From NCBI GenBank assembly GCA_902525355.1, contig CABZGO010000012.1:1-40934 (forward strand): DNA of 40,934 bases. Reading direction: 5' to 3'. Made by a program: the position numbers and the translations under genes. The notes under the pieces are model-generated. The model had not been told where the DNA came from. It searched no databases and was given only the letters and a program-made list of their open reading frames with translations. Every line of letters begins with the position of its first letter. Positions within the stretch are counted from its first letter, which is position 1. Below, one piece after another: positions 15,080 through 22,613 of this stretch. The DNA comes from an uncultured Pelagibacteraceae bacterium. GTDB taxonomy: Bacteria > Pseudomonadota > Alphaproteobacteria > Pelagibacterales > Pelagibacteraceae.

Positions 15080-15663
15080 CACCAATAAATATTATTAATA
15101 ATATCGTTAATTATTTTATCTAGCTTTTTACAATTTTGCTCAAGACAGGAACCTGTAACGTTTATTGTATTTTTTCCGAGGTCAAATGAATATTGTATTG
15201 CTATATAATTTATAAAGTATGAGTCATACATAATCCTTAATCCATCTGTAAATCTATCAAAATTAACTTGTTCACAAAGATATGTTTGAACTTCTATATG
15301 AGTGTAAAGTTCGTTCATTAATGTGGTAATTTCATCACAATCAGCTTTTAAAGTATCTGGTGTGGTATCAAAATCATCAGGTGCTGTTGTTATATTTATT
15401 GCAGACTTGTCTGGGCTTAGGTCACGTCTATTAAAAACATATGTAATATATTGATCTGAATATTCTAATAACTCTTTACTTAAATTTTTATCTAAACTTA
15501 TTTTATCTTCAGCCTCACCATATAATTCTTTAAAATCTCTCTCTAAAACTTCGTAACCTTTTGGAATTTTAAAAGTATATCCGTTTTTACTTTTAAAATT
15601 TTTAGCGAAAGCTGAATTAAAAAATATTGAAAAAAACAATAAAAGAAAAAAATATTTTTTCAT
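15079..15663 (-). CDS. Exported hypothetical protein (protease operon)
   Basis: A 194-residue protein with a signal peptide (MKKYFFLLLFFSIFFNSAFA, cleavage near residue 20). After FKSKNGYTFKIPKGYEVLER comes an alpha/beta region with four cysteines (around DCDEIT, YLCEQV, and GSCLEQNCKKL), suggesting disulfides in the periplasm. Its ATG overlaps the protease stop as TAATG, and its stop overlaps the next gene's start. No family recognised; the N terminus recalls small secreted proteins of the PsbP/DUF1795 type only loosely. Confidence 0.65.
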   Translation of the reverse strand: MKKYFFLLLFFSIFFNSAFAKNFKSKNGYTFKIPKGYEVLERDFKELYGEAEDKISLDKNLSKELLEYSDQYITYVFNRRDLSPDKSAINITTAPDDFDTTPDTLKADCDEITTLMNELYTHIEVQTYLCEQVNFDRFTDGLRIMYDSYFINYIAIQYSFDLGKNTINVTGSCLEQNCKKLDKIINDIINNIYW

Positions 15664-17393
15664 TATTCTTTGTATTTACCATAAACTGCTTTTCTATTTT
15701 GTTTTTCTTGTTCTAAAATCTTTTCTATTTTTACCATTGTCATTTGACACTCTAAGAATACTGTTGCTTCTGTAATTAGCTTTCCTAGTTCAACATTGTC
15801 TAAAACTTTATTATTTGGAGTGCTAAATCTCACATTATTAGAATTAGCAAATGCTCTTAATGTTGAAGATTTAATTCCAAAATTAAAACTTTCAATTCCT
15901 TCTTTTTTTCCATAGTTAGCTACAGCTACTCCAACAACATTGCCTTTTTTATTAATTATTGGTCCGCCACTATTTCCTTGATTTAAGGCAGCATCTGTTT
16001 GAAAATTAGAATAATTATCTCCCCAGCCAGCTAGAGACGATACGCTTCCCTTTGAGATTTTAATAGCTGCACTCACTTCTTTTCCCAAAGGATAACCCGC
16101 AATAATTACATCTTCTAATAATTGTACATCTTCTTTTGAGACTGAATATATTTTTGAGCTTATTAGTTTTGCTTTTAAAATGGCAAGATCGTTAATTTGA
16201 TCAATGGCTAATACCTTGCTGTTAATTCTGTTTCCTTTATGAGAAATAATCACATTATCACAACCTTCTACCACGTGATAATTGGTAATAATATTAGCAT
16301 TATTTCCTGATGATGTAATAAAACCCGAGCCTGAACTAAAAGCATATAACTTTTTCTGTTCTTCTTTTTGCTGTTTTTCTTCTGCTAATTTTTTCTTTTC
16401 TTGTTCTAGTTTTTTCTTTTCTTTAGCTATTTTTTCTTTTTCTTGTTGTAATTTTCTTTTTTCCTCTGCTAAAAGTTTTTTTTCTTTCTCAAGTTCAGAA
16501 GGTCCACTTTTATTTTCATCTTTTTTAACAATTTGATTTGAAGTTCCCTCATTAATAACTTGGGCAAGAAAATCATTTTTAAGATTTTTTATAAAATAAT
16601 ATTTACTTTCTGCTGCGTTAGAATATTGTTTTGCTTCTCTAAAAAGCTGTTGTTTTCTTGATAAACTTATATTTTTTCCAGAAACCATTCCTTTACAGTT
16701 TTCTGCATTTAAATCATTTATATCAGTTGCCCAAACTAACCAACAATCGTCCTCTTCCTTTTCTGCAAGTATGTATACTCCATATAACCATTCACGTGAC
16801 TCTTTATCTAGCCATTTTCCATACATTGCATTACCTAAATTATAGGCATCTTTCTTGAAGTAATAATGTCTTTCTTTAAACCAAAGATCATTTTTTGTTG
16901 AAATGGTTACATCCCAAGTGTTTTTACTTGAATCTTTTGGATCTTCTAATTCTTGATATTCAATCCTATTATCATGATAAATTATATAAAATTGCCTTTT
17001 TAAATTATCATTTTTATCATAATTCAAAAAACTAATATAATTTCTCTCTTTGCCTCCTATGCCACCAAAATCTCTTTTGGTATACACATAAAAATTTTCA
17101 TTCTCAAAATTTATTTCTCCTGCCTTTTCGTGTTCAGATGTAAAGTTTAAAATATCTTTAAGAGAGCCAGTATTTTTTTTAACTACTACTTTTTGATCTA
17201 GATTATCACAAGAATAGGAACTATCGGGAAAAAATTCTTTCCAAACATCATATTTTAATTGTTCGCATTCAGATTTTGTAATGTAACCATTTACGTACAT
17301 TTCATTTATTTTTTTTATTTCATCTGTTTTTGATGCATGTGCAAATGATGCAAAAAAAAGAAAAATAATAAAAGTGTAAAAAAAATTTTTCAT
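15663..17393 (-). CDS. Secreted trypsin-like serine protease with N-terminal sensor-like region and coiled coil
   Basis: A 576-residue protein. A signal peptide (1-20) is followed by a SHOCT-like helix pair (EIKKINEMYVNGYITKSE), a beta-rich region to about 285, a Glu/Lys-rich coiled coil (about 299-350), and a DegP-like trypsin domain from about 353. The catalytic triad is visible as His373 in ITNYHVVEG, Asp402 in NDLAILKA and Ser475 in NQGNSGGPII. No PDZ domain follows; about 45 further residues contain one Cys. It probably acts in the periplasm on envelope proteins. It lies 4 bases downstream of a lipoprotein gene and overlaps the next gene. Confidence 0.85.
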   Translation of the reverse strand: MKNFFYTFIIFLFFASFAHASKTDEIKKINEMYVNGYITKSECEQLKYDVWKEFFPDSSYSCDNLDQKVVVKKNTGSLKDILNFTSEHEKAGEINFENENFYVYTKRDFGGIGGKERNYISFLNYDKNDNLKRQFYIIYHDNRIEYQELEDPKDSSKNTWDVTISTKNDLWFKERHYYFKKDAYNLGNAMYGKWLDKESREWLYGVYILAEKEEDDCWLVWATDINDLNAENCKGMVSGKNISLSRKQQLFREAKQYSNAAESKYYFIKNLKNDFLAQVINEGTSNQIVKKDENKSGPSELEKEKKLLAEEKRKLQQEKEKIAKEKKKLEQEKKKLAEEKQQKEEQKKLYAFSSGSGFITSSGNNANIITNYHVVEGCDNVIISHKGNRINSKVLAIDQINDLAILKAKLISSKIYSVSKEDVQLLEDVIIAGYPLGKEVSAAIKISKGSVSSLAGWGDNYSNFQTDAALNQGNSGGPIINKKGNVVGVAVANYGKKEGIESFNFGIKSSTLRAFANSNNVRFSTPNNKVLDNVELGKLITEATVFLECQMTMVKIEKILEQEKQNRKAVYGKYKE

Positions 17394-17397
17394 TTTA

Positions 17398-17925
17398 TTA
17401 GTTATTTAATAGTTCCTTTTTCTTTTTATTGAACTCTTCTCTAGATATAGTGCCACTTTCAAAGTTTTTAATCAACACCTGTAACTTATCAATTTTTTCA
17501 GTTGTTTTAGGTTGCATAATTTTAGGTAGTACTTTTTTTTTCTTTTTTTGGACTACTTTCTTCTTCTTTCCATAAGTTTCATCAATATATTTCCTAGCAG
17601 CTGCTATTGAGACATGCCATGAATCATAGTAACCATTTCCTAAGTCGCATGCCCAGTTTCCGCACTTCATTGGTTTAAATACATTTGTAAAAACATAAAA
17701 ATAAGATTTTGATGACGGATATACAATTTCTGTCTTTGTGTTGCTGAAATATAGTCTGCCTCCTTCTGGTAAAAAAGGATCTTCACTTAATGTTGAGCTC
17801 ATGAATTTACCCCTCATGTCTTGTTTACTGAGACCCTTTTGAATCTTACCAGAGGAAATTAATTTTTCACCTGTCGTACATGAAAATAAAAATAATAAAG
17901 AAATTATTAATAAAATGTTTCTCAC
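17398..17925 (-). CDS. SHOCT-domain lipoprotein
   Basis: A 175-residue lipoprotein: signal MRNILLIISLLFLFSC with lipobox LFSC, lipidated Cys16. A central region with two Cys (MKCGNWACDLGNGYYDSW) is followed by a Lys-rich linker and a C-terminal SHOCT-type helical hairpin (KLQVLIKNFESGTISREEF). SHOCT domains are short oligomerisation or binding modules. The protease next door has a similar helix pair at its N terminus, so a direct interaction is possible. It is the first gene of the five-gene minus-strand run ending at 13706. Confidence 0.75.
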   Translation of the reverse strand: MRNILLIISLLFLFSCTTGEKLISSGKIQKGLSKQDMRGKFMSSTLSEDPFLPEGGRLYFSNTKTEIVYPSSKSYFYVFTNVFKPMKCGNWACDLGNGYYDSWHVSIAAARKYIDETYGKKKKVVQKKKKKVLPKIMQPKTTEKIDKLQVLIKNFESGTISREEFNKKKKELLNN

Positions 17926-17973
17926 TCTTTACACTAACAAAAATTATCTAAAATTGTTATACAACTTTTGGTT

Positions 17974-18363
17974 TTATAATAATATTAAGATAAGTGCTAT
18001 TATCTGAATAAAGTTTATCGCAACGGATATGAAGTGTGAATATTTAAATTTTTTATCCTGCTTTTCGTCTCTATATTTATTTATCAGAGGCATTAATAAA
18101 TAATTAGAAGTTGCAAATAAAAGTGTAATTGCAAGTATTAGGTAAAAATCTGTTCCTAGTTTACTTAAGAATAAAAAAGTTAATAGAACAATTAAACTTA
18201 AGCCTAAATTTACATTATAGTAAAAAGGGAATATTCTTCTTATGAACTTTCGAGCATTATCTTCATCTAAAGTGGTAAATACAACTGGAGCAATAACAAA
18301 TGAAAAGAATAACATTATTCCTAAAATCATTGCTGTTAAATAAATACTAATCTCTTCAATCAT
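17974..18363 (-). CDS. DUF4149-like small integral membrane protein
   Basis: A 129-residue protein with four hydrophobic segments. The N-terminal GIMLFFSFVIAPVVFTTLDEDNARKFIRRIFPFYY has the shape of DUF4149/TMEM205-type proteins (FxxxVAPxxFxxL...A..fvg.vFp.yy). Function is unknown for the family. It starts 3 bases after the 61-residue gene upstream and ends 48 bases before the lipoprotein gene. Confidence 0.7.
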   Translation of the reverse strand: MIEEISIYLTAMILGIMLFFSFVIAPVVFTTLDEDNARKFIRRIFPFYYNVNLGLSLIVLLTFLFLSKLGTDFYLILAITLLFATSNYLLMPLINKYRDEKQDKKFKYSHFISVAINFIQIIALILILL

Positions 18364-18366
18364 AAT

Positions 18367-18552
18367 TTAGTTTTCTATTGAATTTTCTACTTTCATTAAT
18401 ATTGGTCTTCCATCGTGCGCCGTATTAAGAGGTATTATTTTACCTTTATACTTTGCACACAAAGTTGGAGCACTTCTAACTTCTTCACCTAACCTGACCT
18501 CTAAATCAACTATTACTAATTTCGCATCATCTAACTCTTTTAATATTCTCAT
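18367..18552 (-). CDS. Small conserved-type hypothetical protein (61 residues)
   Basis: A 61-residue soluble protein (starts MRILKELDDAKLVIVDL, ends MKVENSIEN) preceded by a strong ribosome-binding site AAAGGAGAG 5-6 bases before the ATG, which supports translation. It has one Cys in APTLCAKYKG and an HDGRP segment. It lies between the IsdG-type monooxygenase and the DUF4149 gene, and is probably co-transcribed with both. No family recognised. Confidence 0.65.
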   Translation of the reverse strand: MRILKELDDAKLVIVDLEVRLGEEVRSAPTLCAKYKGKIIPLNTAHDGRPILMKVENSIEN

Positions 18553-18585
18553 ATTTCTCTCCTTTTACTTAAGTTTAAAATATAT

Positions 18586-18888
18586 TTAGAGTACCACTTC
18601 AAAACCCTCAAAATTTGGAGCTCCAAGATATAAATCTTTATGTTGACCTGCATTTTTATGAGCTAGTCTAAATGCCTCTGATTTAGTCCAGTTAATAAAA
18701 TCCTCTTTGGAATTCCATATACTGTGCGAAGCATATAACGAAAATTCATCATTTTTTTCACCTTTAACCAAATGAAATTCCTTAAAACCATTTACACCAT
18801 CAAGATGAGTATCTCTTTCTCTCCAAACTTTCTCAAACTCGGCTTCTTTACCTAATACAATTTTAAATCTATTCATTGCTATAAACAT
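18586..18888 (-). CDS. IsdG/HmoB-type heme-degrading monooxygenase (ABM fold)
   Basis: A 100-residue ferredoxin-like ABM-domain protein. The residues that bind and activate heme in IsdG (Asn7, Trp67, His77) have equivalents here in Asn6 (AMNRFKI), Trp67 and His77, inside a segment IWNSKEDFINW...FRLAHKN that follows IsdG almost position by position. It would open heme oxidatively and release iron in the cytoplasm. No heme transporter is seen in the window. Related ABM proteins act on quinones, but they usually lack this triad. Reaction inferred from motif match. Confidence 0.78.
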   Translation of the reverse strand: MFIAMNRFKIVLGKEAEFEKVWRERDTHLDGVNGFKEFHLVKGEKNDEFSLYASHSIWNSKEDFINWTKSEAFRLAHKNAGQHKDLYLGAPNFEGFEVVL

Positions 18889-19017
18889 AAGTTTATATTA
18901 ATTCATGTTATAAAAAGTAATTGTTAACAGTTTGTCGCAGCAGATAATCTATATTTCAAATAATTAAGTAGATATTCAGTATCTAAAAAAAAAAGTTTTT
19001 ATAACTATATATAATGT

Positions 19018-19680
19018 ATGGAAAACATAATTAGACATCACAAACCTCAAAATTTTAGCGATCGTGTAGCATTAGGGTTTACTAAATTTTTAAGATTTCT
19101 AGCTGATACATTCTTTAAAAAGAAGTATGGACACAGAGCAGTTGTTTTAGAGACGGTCGCAGCTGTTCCTGGAATGGTTGCAGGAATGTTGCTGCACTTA
19201 AAATCATTAAGAAAGATGCAAGATGATAGAGGATGGATAAAAATCCTTTTGGATGAAGCTGCAAATGAAAGAATGCACTTAATGACTTTTATTCAAATTG
19301 CAAAACCTACTTTTATCGAGAGAATAATTATAATGATGGCACAATTTATATTTATACTTTTGTACTTAATTATTTATCTGTTATCTCAAAGAACAGCCCA
19401 TAGAATCGTTGGATATTTTGAGGAAGAAGCAGTTATAAGTTATACAGAATATTTAAAAGAAATCGAAGAGGGCAAAATTGAAAATATTAAAGCTCCAGAG
19501 ATTGCGATAAATTACTGGAATTTACCACTTAATTCTAGGTTGAAGGATGTTGTTGAGGTAATCAGAGACGATGAAGCGGGTCATAGAGATGTGAATCATA
19601 GCTTTGCAAACATTTTAAATGTCAAAAAAAATGTTAAAGTAGTCAAAGGGGAGGAAATAAAAGAAAAAGAGAAAATTTAA
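19018..19680 (+). CDS. aox: Alternative oxidase (ubiquinol oxidase, AOX)
   Basis: A 220-residue di-iron ubiquinol oxidase. All four conserved iron-ligand motifs are present: LET (Glu45), NERMHL (Glu84, His87), FEEEAV (135-137) and RDDEAGHRDVNH (Glu186, His189). The hydrophobic stretch at about 104-123 binds the membrane interface. It oxidises quinol with oxygen to water without pumping protons. Length matches bacterial AOX without plant-type N-terminal extensions or the regulatory Cys. A flavodoxin-fold oxidoreductase follows 15 bases downstream. Confidence 0.95.
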   Translation: MENIIRHHKPQNFSDRVALGFTKFLRFLADTFFKKKYGHRAVVLETVAAVPGMVAGMLLHLKSLRKMQDDRGWIKILLDEAANERMHLMTFIQIAKPTFIERIIIMMAQFIFILLYLIIYLLSQRTAHRIVGYFEEEAVISYTEYLKEIEEGKIENIKAPEIAINYWNLPLNSRLKDVVEVIRDDEAGHRDVNHSFANILNVKKNVKVVKGEEIKEKEKI

Positions 19681-19695
19681 GACTTTAAGTCAAGA

Positions 19696-20304
19696 ATGAA
19701 AAAAATATTTATTGCTTACGGGCATCACAATACTACAAATTCCTTTAATTCAGCTATAAGAGACACTTTCATAACAGAAGTTAAAAAAAATGGTTACGAA
19801 GTTGATTTAATAAATCTATTTGAGGAAAAGGAACAACTTCCATTTTATAATCAAAATGTAAATCCACCACCTCAATTAGTACTAGATTACCGTAAGAGGT
19901 TAGAAGAATGTTCAGTTATGATGTTAATAGGAAGTTGTCACAATTTAAGATTAAATGCAATTTTAGAAAATTGGGTTGATTGGGTGCTACATCCAAAATG
20001 GTTTTTTTCCTATAGGTCACTAGTTCCAGGTAATAAATATTTTAAAAATTATGGTTATCCAGTACCAGGAGCTATGAAAGGCAAACTTGGTATTGTTTCT
20101 ATTACATATGGTGGACCTATGATTACTTATCAAAATTTTTCAATTTTTGACAACATTCCATTTAGAAGGATAAAAAAAATTGTTTTTAAATTAGGTGGAT
20201 TAAAAACAAAATATCTAAGATTTTACTCAGTACTACCGAATATGGAAAAAGATGTTTTTGAAAAACATATGGAGAAAGTTAAAAAATTAGCAAGAAGTCT
20301 TTAA
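19696..20304 (+). CDS. Flavodoxin-fold NAD(P)H:quinone oxidoreductase-like protein
   Basis: A 202-residue protein of the NQO1/MdaB/KefF flavodoxin-like family. The first strand and FMN loop read KIFIAYGHHNTTNSFNSAI, and the core CSVMMLIGSCHNLRLNAILENWVDW is the family's second signature. Between them is a segment like DLINLFEE. It may reduce quinones with NAD(P)H in two-electron steps. It is in an apparent operon with alternative oxidase, so it may supply quinol to it. Start ATG at 19696, 15 bases after the AOX stop. Confidence 0.75.
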   Translation: MKKIFIAYGHHNTTNSFNSAIRDTFITEVKKNGYEVDLINLFEEKEQLPFYNQNVNPPPQLVLDYRKRLEECSVMMLIGSCHNLRLNAILENWVDWVLHPKWFFSYRSLVPGNKYFKNYGYPVPGAMKGKLGIVSITYGGPMITYQNFSIFDNIPFRRIKKIVFKLGGLKTKYLRFYSVLPNMEKDVFEKHMEKVKKLARSL

Positions 20305-20305
20305 A

Positions 20306-20749
20306 TTAATGACAAGCTTGATTATGTTTTTTAAGCCTCCAATAGTTGTAAGGCCAAGGAGTAACAAATCCAACTGCTAACATTATTGGCACTACCCACC
20401 AAGTAAGCATTGCACCACCTGTTAATACATAATCTGTAATATTCATTGCAACTTCCATACTAACCATAGAAATAAAGCTCATACCTAATGCAGTCTTTAA
20501 AGCTTTTTGAAAAGTAAAATTTTGTTTAATTAGTATAAATGTTTCTAGTATTACACTTGTAATCAAACCATTAATTATTGCCAAAATCATAATACTCAAT
20601 ACAGGGAATGGAATTTTGGTTAATTGAAAAAATAATATAGTTCCAAAATCACCAATAGCACAACCTAGCAAACACCAAGCTGTATTTTTGGCACTTCTTC
20701 TCCAGGTATGTTTACATTTCCAATTAAAATTTATTGCTTCAGCACTCAT
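20306..20749 (-). CDS. DUF4396-type membrane protein
   Basis: A 147-residue protein with about four hydrophobic segments and a Trp/Cys/His-rich N terminus (FNWKCKHTWRRSAKNTAW). The pattern WRRSAKNTAWCLLGCAIGDFGTI followed by ALGMSFISMVSMEVAMNITDY matches the DUF4396 family as I know it. The His, Cys and Met residues in the membrane segments (MEVAMN) suggest metal binding, which is inference. It converges with the flavodoxin-fold gene, whose stop lies 1 base away. Confidence 0.7.
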   Translation of the reverse strand: MSAEAINFNWKCKHTWRRSAKNTAWCLLGCAIGDFGTILFFQLTKIPFPVLSIMILAIINGLITSVILETFILIKQNFTFQKALKTALGMSFISMVSMEVAMNITDYVLTGGAMLTWWVVPIMLAVGFVTPWPYNYWRLKKHNQACH

Positions 20750-20802
20750 TAGTTCTTCTTATCAAAATTATTTAAAATTTTTGTGTATAATATTGACGTA
20801 TC

Positions 20803-20871
20803 TTAAAGAATGTATTTATCACCCAAATACATTGCAAAAGCGATAGCAGCACCTAATAAAATATATTTCAT
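20803..20871 (-). CDS. 22-residue hydrophobic small protein
   Basis: An ATG (complement of 20869-20871) opens a 22-codon frame to TAA, reading MKYILLGAAIAFAMYLGDKY then IL. It is one membrane-spanning helix with short polar ends. It starts 4 bases after the outer-membrane barrel stop on the same strand, with a GGAG 11 bases before the ATG. Position and composition support a real small membrane protein, but a frame this short can occur by chance. Confidence 0.4.
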   Translation of the reverse strand: MKYILLGAAIAFAMYLGDKYIL

Positions 20872-20875
20872 ATAA

Positions 20876-21643
20876 TTAATATCTCCAAAATATTCTAAAT
20901 CCTGTTTCTGATGTTGTGTTTCTTGGTTCCATAAAATTTCCACTTACATCCAATTTTGAGTCTGCAATATCCCAATAATCCATATAAAATTCGTAACCCA
21001 TAGTTTTATCAGCATAATATTTTGCTGTTAGTTTAATACCTGAGCCTTCTTCTTGATCATTTGTTACATCAGGATAAATTGGGCTAACATCACTAAGATA
21101 ACTTTTCTGTTGTCCATAAAGAAAAAATAAATATTCAGCTCTTAATTCTAAATTGTTTTTCTCATAATTTATTCCAAATGGTAGATAAACATATCTCGAC
21201 TCTCTATCATAACCTGAATGACCAGTTGTTGATAATTTTAAACCACTTGCATTTAACAAATATCTAAATCCTAATCCTGAAAATATAGTTGTTCTACTAT
21301 TACTTCCCTCTGATGAAAATCCAAGATATCCTGTACCTTCAATTTGATAATCTGGAATACCAGACATAGTACCAGTCCCTGCTGATCTATAATCTACTTC
21401 ACCTAAGGCTAATCTTCCTTTAAAACCTACATAACTATCATCAACGTATTCTTCGCTGCTCGTATTTATTCCAAGCATCCACCCTTCTTGTGACATAAAA
21501 AAACTATTATCAACAGGATGTCTTTCCTCATATATTTTAGAACCGTAGTAGAAACCGAACTCATCTTTTTTATTCTCGAAACTTTGTGCTGCTCCAAATG
21601 AATGAGTGAATATAAGAACAATTACAGCTGTAACTTTTTTCAT
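20876..21643 (-). CDS. Outer-membrane beta-barrel-like protein
   Basis: A 255-residue protein with a signal peptide (MKKVTAVIVLIFTHSFGAA, cleavage near 19). The mature sequence is made of alternating hydrophobic/polar strands with Gly- and Tyr-rich turns, and ends in a strand TSETGFRIFWRY with a terminal aromatic residue, as expected for BAM-inserted outer-membrane proteins. About ten strands can be guessed. It overlaps the 77-residue TM gene upstream (ATGA-type, 4 bases) and closes the membrane operon. No specific family recognised. Confidence 0.7.
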   Translation of the reverse strand: MKKVTAVIVLIFTHSFGAAQSFENKKDEFGFYYGSKIYEERHPVDNSFFMSQEGWMLGINTSSEEYVDDSYVGFKGRLALGEVDYRSAGTGTMSGIPDYQIEGTGYLGFSSEGSNSRTTIFSGLGFRYLLNASGLKLSTTGHSGYDRESRYVYLPFGINYEKNNLELRAEYLFFLYGQQKSYLSDVSPIYPDVTNDQEEGSGIKLTAKYYADKTMGYEFYMDYWDIADSKLDVSGNFMEPRNTTSETGFRIFWRY

Positions 21644-21873
21644 ATGTACTTATTTTTAATATTTTTGTATTTTTTATACAAATACAAGTTGATCATAACA
21701 GAAATTGGCATCATAATAACTATCAAAAGTAAAATGAATACATTGACAATTTCATAACCTAAGCCAGTTATATTTCCTAAAAAGATTAGAAAGTCTACAG
21801 TTCTATCAAAGATAAAGTCTATCCAACCAATTCCACTATTAGCTACTGATTCGTAAACCTCTTTTTTGCTCAT
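21640..21873 (-). CDS. Small membrane protein (77 residues)
   Basis: The protein has a short soluble N terminus and two hydrophobic segments, about 22-38 (IFDRTVDFLIFLGNITG) and about 43-66 (VNVFILLLIVIMMPISVMINLYLY), and ends with a basic tail (KKYKNIKNKYI). It overlaps both the gene before and the gene after by 4 bases. The basic tail should be cytoplasmic. No family recognised. Its tight coupling points to a component of the same complex as the coiled-coil protein. Confidence 0.65.
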   Translation of the reverse strand: MSKKEVYESVANSGIGWIDFIFDRTVDFLIFLGNITGLGYEIVNVFILLLIVIMMPISVMINLYLYKKYKNIKNKYI

Positions 21874-22061
21874 TTATTATTTTTTTTCTTTTCATTACGC
21901 CAAAGAATAAAAAATAGAAGTATTAAACCTGGTTGAATAATTACGAAAATTATTATGTTTGCTAAATAATATCCAAACCCAAAATTTCCAGGGTCACCTC
22001 CAATTACTTGAAGAATATAGACACAATAATTAAAAAATTGAGTTATTATCTGTTCAAACAT
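21870..22061 (-). CDS. Small membrane protein (63 residues)
   Basis: A 63-residue protein with a hydrophobic segment at about 8-20 (QFFNYCVYILQVIGG) and a clear TM at about 32-54 (YYLANIIIFVIIQPGLILLFFILW), ending in the basic RNEKKKNNK. The plan resembles the 77-residue neighbour: a first weak helix, then a strong TM and basic tail, so they may be distant paralogs. Coupled by a 4-base overlap to the next gene; it starts directly after the 183-residue protein's stop. Confidence 0.65.
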   Translation of the reverse strand: MFEQIITQFFNYCVYILQVIGGDPGNFGFGYYLANIIIFVIIQPGLILLFFILWRNEKKKNNK

Positions 22062-22613
22062 TTATCTAGTATTGTATTTACAATATTTTTTATATGAATT
22101 AGCTTCTTTAAGAGATATCTTCATCATATTTAACGCTTCCTGTTGTGAAGAAAGTGGTTCATCAAATTCAAAATTAATTACTCCTTTTTGAAGATAACAT
22201 GTAACTTTTTTAGGAGAGTTACCCTCTAAAAGATCTTTAGTTTTATTATAAGTTACTCTTGTAGTAATCGACATTCCATCAGCATATGAAGTTAAAAATC
22301 TTTGCGTAGTTGAATTATACTTAATAATCTCTCCCTCAACTATTTTTTGTTCATCATTATCAATTCTTTGTGATTGATCAAATCTTTTATCTACTTCTTC
22401 AATTTTCCTCACAAGTTCAGGATTTGGTTTTTTATAAATGTTATATGCCCATGCTAAAAGAACTGCTAAGATGCCAATGCTGACTAATATTAATGCAGTT
22501 ACTTTAGCATAACGCCAAATTGTTCTAGACCTTTGCTCTTTAATAGATTGATCTATTGCCTTGTTTAATGGATCAAAATTATTTTCTGTATAAGTAATTG
22601 TTTCTTTAGACAT
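22062..22613 (-). CDS. Single-pass membrane protein with periplasmic domain (183 residues)
   Basis: A 183-residue protein with a cytoplasmic N terminus of about 36 residues, one TM at about 37-58 (VTALILVSIGILAVLLAWAY), then a predicted periplasmic domain. That domain begins with a short coil (LVRKIEEVDKRFDQSQR) and continues with beta strands, with two cysteines (VTCYLQKG and KKYCKYN). It lies directly after the 623-residue coiled-coil protein with no gap, so the two are probably co-translated. No family recognised. Confidence 0.65.
   Translation of the reverse strand: MSKETITYTENNFDPLNKAIDQSIKEQRSRTIWRYAKVTALILVSIGILAVLLAWAYNIYKKPNPELVRKIEEVDKRFDQSQRIDNDEQKIVEGEIIKYNSTTQRFLTSYADGMSITTRVTYNKTKDLLEGNSPKKVTCYLQKGVINFEFDEPLSSQQEALNMMKISLKEANSYKKYCKYNTR

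Noticed and set aside
16282..16536. Ser/Phe-rich plus-strand frame inside the protease
   Set aside because: Complement of the Glu/Lys coiled coil; low-complexity artefact.
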